From: Mesobacillus sp. AQ2
GTDB lineage: Bacteria; Bacillota; Bacilli; Bacillales; Cytobacillaceae
Reading direction: 5' to 3'
NCBI RefSeq assembly: GCF_030122805.1
Contig: NZ_CP126080.1
Location: forward strand, 4,035,501 to 4,099,500
DNA length: 64,000 nt
Positions 62,152-64,000 of this stretch are shown here, one piece after another (the first letter of the stretch is position 1; each line of letters starts with the position of its first letter). Made by a program: the position numbers and the translations under genes. Under the pieces are notes generated by a model that did not search any database, was not told where the DNA came from, and worked only from the letters and a program-made list of their open reading frames with translations.

Positions 62152-63209
62152 TGTCTGACCACTCCCCTGATATGCTCGCTGACGATTCTTTCGTCATTCG
62201 GAAGCAGCACGGGTGAGATCGAGCTGATATCGATGGCAGTTGAAGGGTCCTTCAATCCATTTCCCGTCAGTACAGCAACAATCCGGGAGCCACGAGGAAT
62301 TTCCCCTTGTTTCAGAAGCTTGTGGATTCCTGCCAGCGAGGCACATGAACCCGGCTCAGCAAATATCCCTTCTGTAGAGGCCAGTCGGCTGTATGCCTGT
62401 AAAATTTCTTCATCGGTGACGAAGTCAATTGTTCCTTCTGATTCATCCCTGGCAGCAACAGCAAGATTCCAGCTGGCAGGGTTGCCGATTCGTATGGCAG
62501 TGGCGATCGTTTCTGGCTGCTCAATCGGTTTTCCCTGCACGATTGCTGCTGCACCTTCTGCCTCGAAACCGAACATCCTCGGCAATCCTGTCCGCCTGCT
62601 GGAATTGTATTCTTTGAAACCTTTCCAGTAAGCACTGATATTCCCCGCATTACCCACCGGAATCGCCAGGACATCTGGTGCACCGCCCAGCTGGTCACAG
62701 ATTTCGAAAGCAGCCGTTTTCTGTCCTTCGAGCCGATATGGATTCACCGAGTTTACGAGTGTGACTGGTTCATTTTCACTGATGGCCCTGACCATTTTCA
62801 ACGCCTCGTCAAAATTGCCTTCAATCGAAACGATGCTGGCGCCATACATCACCGCCTGTGCCAGTTTGCCCATCGCGATTTTTCCTTCGGGAATGACGAT
62901 GATACACCGCATTCCTGCTCTCGCCGCATATGCAGCTGCAGAAGCCGAGGTATTGCCTGTGGAAGCACAAATCACCGTATCACTGCCCTCCTCCTTGGCT
63001 TTCGCGACCGCCATCACCATGCCTCGGTCCTTGAATGAACCCGTCGGATTGGCCCCTTCAACTTTTACATGCAAATCAATGCCCCACTGCTCTGACAGCT
63101 GGTCTAGCCGGATCAGTGGCGTGTTTCCTTCATGCAGTGTCAGCAGCGGGGTCTGATCATTGACTGGCAGGTATTCACGATATTCACTCAACAGTCCCCG
63201 CCATCTCAT
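62148..63209 (-). CDS. thrC: Threonine synthase
   Basis: This 353-residue PLP enzyme contains [18 protein letters not shown] with the PLP lysine (about residue 60), [18 protein letters not shown] and [14 protein letters not shown]. It converts O-phosphohomoserine to threonine. Start and stop overlap its neighbours by ATGA on both sides, so hom-thrC-thrB is one operon. Confidence 0.96.
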   Translation of the reverse strand: MRWRGLLSEYREYLPVNDQTPLLTLHEGNTPLIRLDQLSEQWGIDLHVKVEGANPTGSFKDRGMVMAVAKAKEEGSDTVICASTGNTSASAAAYAARAGMRCIIVIPEGKIAMGKLAQAVMYGASIVSIEGNFDEALKMVRAISENEPVTLVNSVNPYRLEGQKTAAFEICDQLGGAPDVLAIPVGNAGNISAYWKGFKEYNSSRRTGLPRMFGFEAEGAAAIVQGKPIEQPETIATAIRIGNPASWNLAVAARDESEGTIDFVTDEEILQAYSRLASTEGIFAEPGSCASLAGIHKLLKQGEIPRGSRIVAVLTGNGLKDPSTAIDISSISPVLLPNDERIVSEHIRGVVRQ

Positions 63210-64000
63210 CGATTGACACTCCCCTCGACTCTGTATGAGCTCTTGATTTCTTTCACGACCCTGAGGTCACGCAGCTCCATCAGGATATTTTGATAGTCTT
63301 TGAGAGAAGCACGATGTGTAACGACTACGATTTCGGCAAGTCCCTTTTCCTTCAAAGGCATCTGGAGGATCTTTTCAAAGCTGACATTATGGTCAGCGAA
63401 AAGCGAGGTGACCTCCGAAAAGACACCAACTTCATCATGGACATGCAGACGGAGGAAGTGCTTCGAACTTACTTCTCCATCATCCTTCAGCTGCTTCTCA
63501 TATTGCGGGGTGACCATAGAACGGCCATTAACTCCTAGGCGCATATTCTTAACGACGCCAACAAGATCTGACACAACAGCAGTGGCGGTTGGCAGACTGC
63601 CGGCACCCGGGCCGTAGAACATGGTTTCCCCGACCGCTTCACCGTATACATATACCGCATTGTACTCATTATTGACAGACGAAAGCGGATGGGAAGACGG
63701 CAACAGGGCAGGCTCCACACATACCTCGACTTTGTTACCTTCACGGACAGCGATGCCAAGCAATTTCATCGTATAGCCAAGCTGTTTGGCATACTGCAGG
63801 TCTTCCTCTGTGACCGAAGTGATTCCTTTAAACTTCACATCATCTAGGTCAATCTTCATGGAAAATCCAAGTGTACCCAGTATCGCCATTTTTCTGGCTG
63901 CATCTAGCCCTTCCACGTCAGATGCCGGATTCGCCTCCGCATATCCCAGCTCCTGCGCTTCCTTCAGCACGCTGTCATATGGAAGTCCCTCCTGGCTCAT
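63206..64000 (-). CDS. hom: Homoserine dehydrogenase, C-terminal part (cut by window)
   Basis: The 264 residues seen are the C-terminal part. [20 protein letters not shown] and [19 protein letters not shown] belong to the catalytic domain, and [30 protein letters not shown] (in parts) opens the C-terminal ACT domain that senses threonine. The Met at the window edge is internal. It is the first gene of the hom-thrC-thrB operon; the leader lies outside. Confidence 0.95.
   Translation of the reverse strand: MSQEGLPYDSVLKEAQELGYAEANPASDVEGLDAARKMAILGTLGFSMKIDLDDVKFKGITSVTEEDLQYAKQLGYTMKLLGIAVREGNKVEVCVEPALLPSSHPLSSVNNEYNAVYVYGEAVGETMFYGPGAGSLPTATAVVSDLVGVVKNMRLGVNGRSMVTPQYEKQLKDDGEVSSKHFLRLHVHDEVGVFSEVTSLFADHNVSFEKILQMPLKEKGLAEIVVVTHRASLKDYQNILMELRDLRVVKEIKSSYRVEGSVNR

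Overview
The window looks like a chromosomal segment of a low-to-moderate GC, endospore-forming Bacillaceae species outside the B. subtilis and B. cereus groups. The evidence is AGGAGG-type ribosome binding sites, frequent TTG/GTG starts, a GerA-type germination operon, spore-coat-like proteins, and long gene-order agreement with the yug-kap-mrp-yui-yum-yut region of B. subtilis (recalled, not computed). No rRNA, tRNA, CRISPR, prophage or complete insertion sequence was seen.

Layout. 1-15.6 kb is the more accessory part: a histidine kinase tail; an OsmC / membrane protein / TlpA-thioredoxin chain coupled by TTGA overlaps; a YunD-type metallophosphoesterase; a persulfide-handling operon (yrkF-yrkE-yrkH); a lipoprotein plus VTT membrane protein; a PlcR-like regulator followed by a secreted protein with seven copies of an LPSQH unit; a gerA-gerB-gerC operon with a 51-codon fourth gene; and a DedA protein. 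15.7-32 kb holds yugO, yugN, pgi, yugJ, yuzA, rocD, yugI, an ECF sigma factor with a large membrane partner, an NSS transporter, an XRE regulator, yugF, yugE, patB, a cyclophilin lipoprotein, kapB and kapD. 33-42 kb holds pbpD, yufK and the complete mrpABCDEFG operon. 42-54 kb holds an FAD monooxygenase, yuxO, a second DedA protein, coat-like genes, yuiH, yuiF, yuiE, yuiD, yuiC, yuiB and yuiA. 54-64 kb holds redox and Fe-S genes (yumB, yumC, yutM, yuzB, yutJ, yuzD, yutI) and hom-thrC-thrB.

The strongest new-looking system is the PlcR/PapR-like pair at 8.9-10.2 kb. The regulator resembles PlcR across its HTH and TPR regions. The downstream precursor carries ADLPSQH-type heptapeptides, close in form to the known PapR heptapeptides (ADLPFEF type), but as seven tandem 14-residue units instead of one C-terminal copy.

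The second theme is structured intergenic DNA. Two families of tandem arrays fill gaps just past gene 3' ends. Family A (about 1.9, 2.1, 22.3 and 43.9 kb) consists of 27-bp TGTC-N19-GACA modules repeated every 52 bp; each locus has its own arm word, and at 43.9 kb the word changes inside one array with no loss of phase. Family B (17.4, 30.75 and 60.3 kb) consists of GCGA-ending words every 19-21 bp, with a different word per locus but a shared terminal anchor. 52 and about 20.8 bp correspond to 5 and 2 turns of B-DNA. In addition, a 184-bp MITE is present twice, each copy with its own 8-bp target duplication, and a palindromic intergenic repeat of about 114 bp occurs twice.
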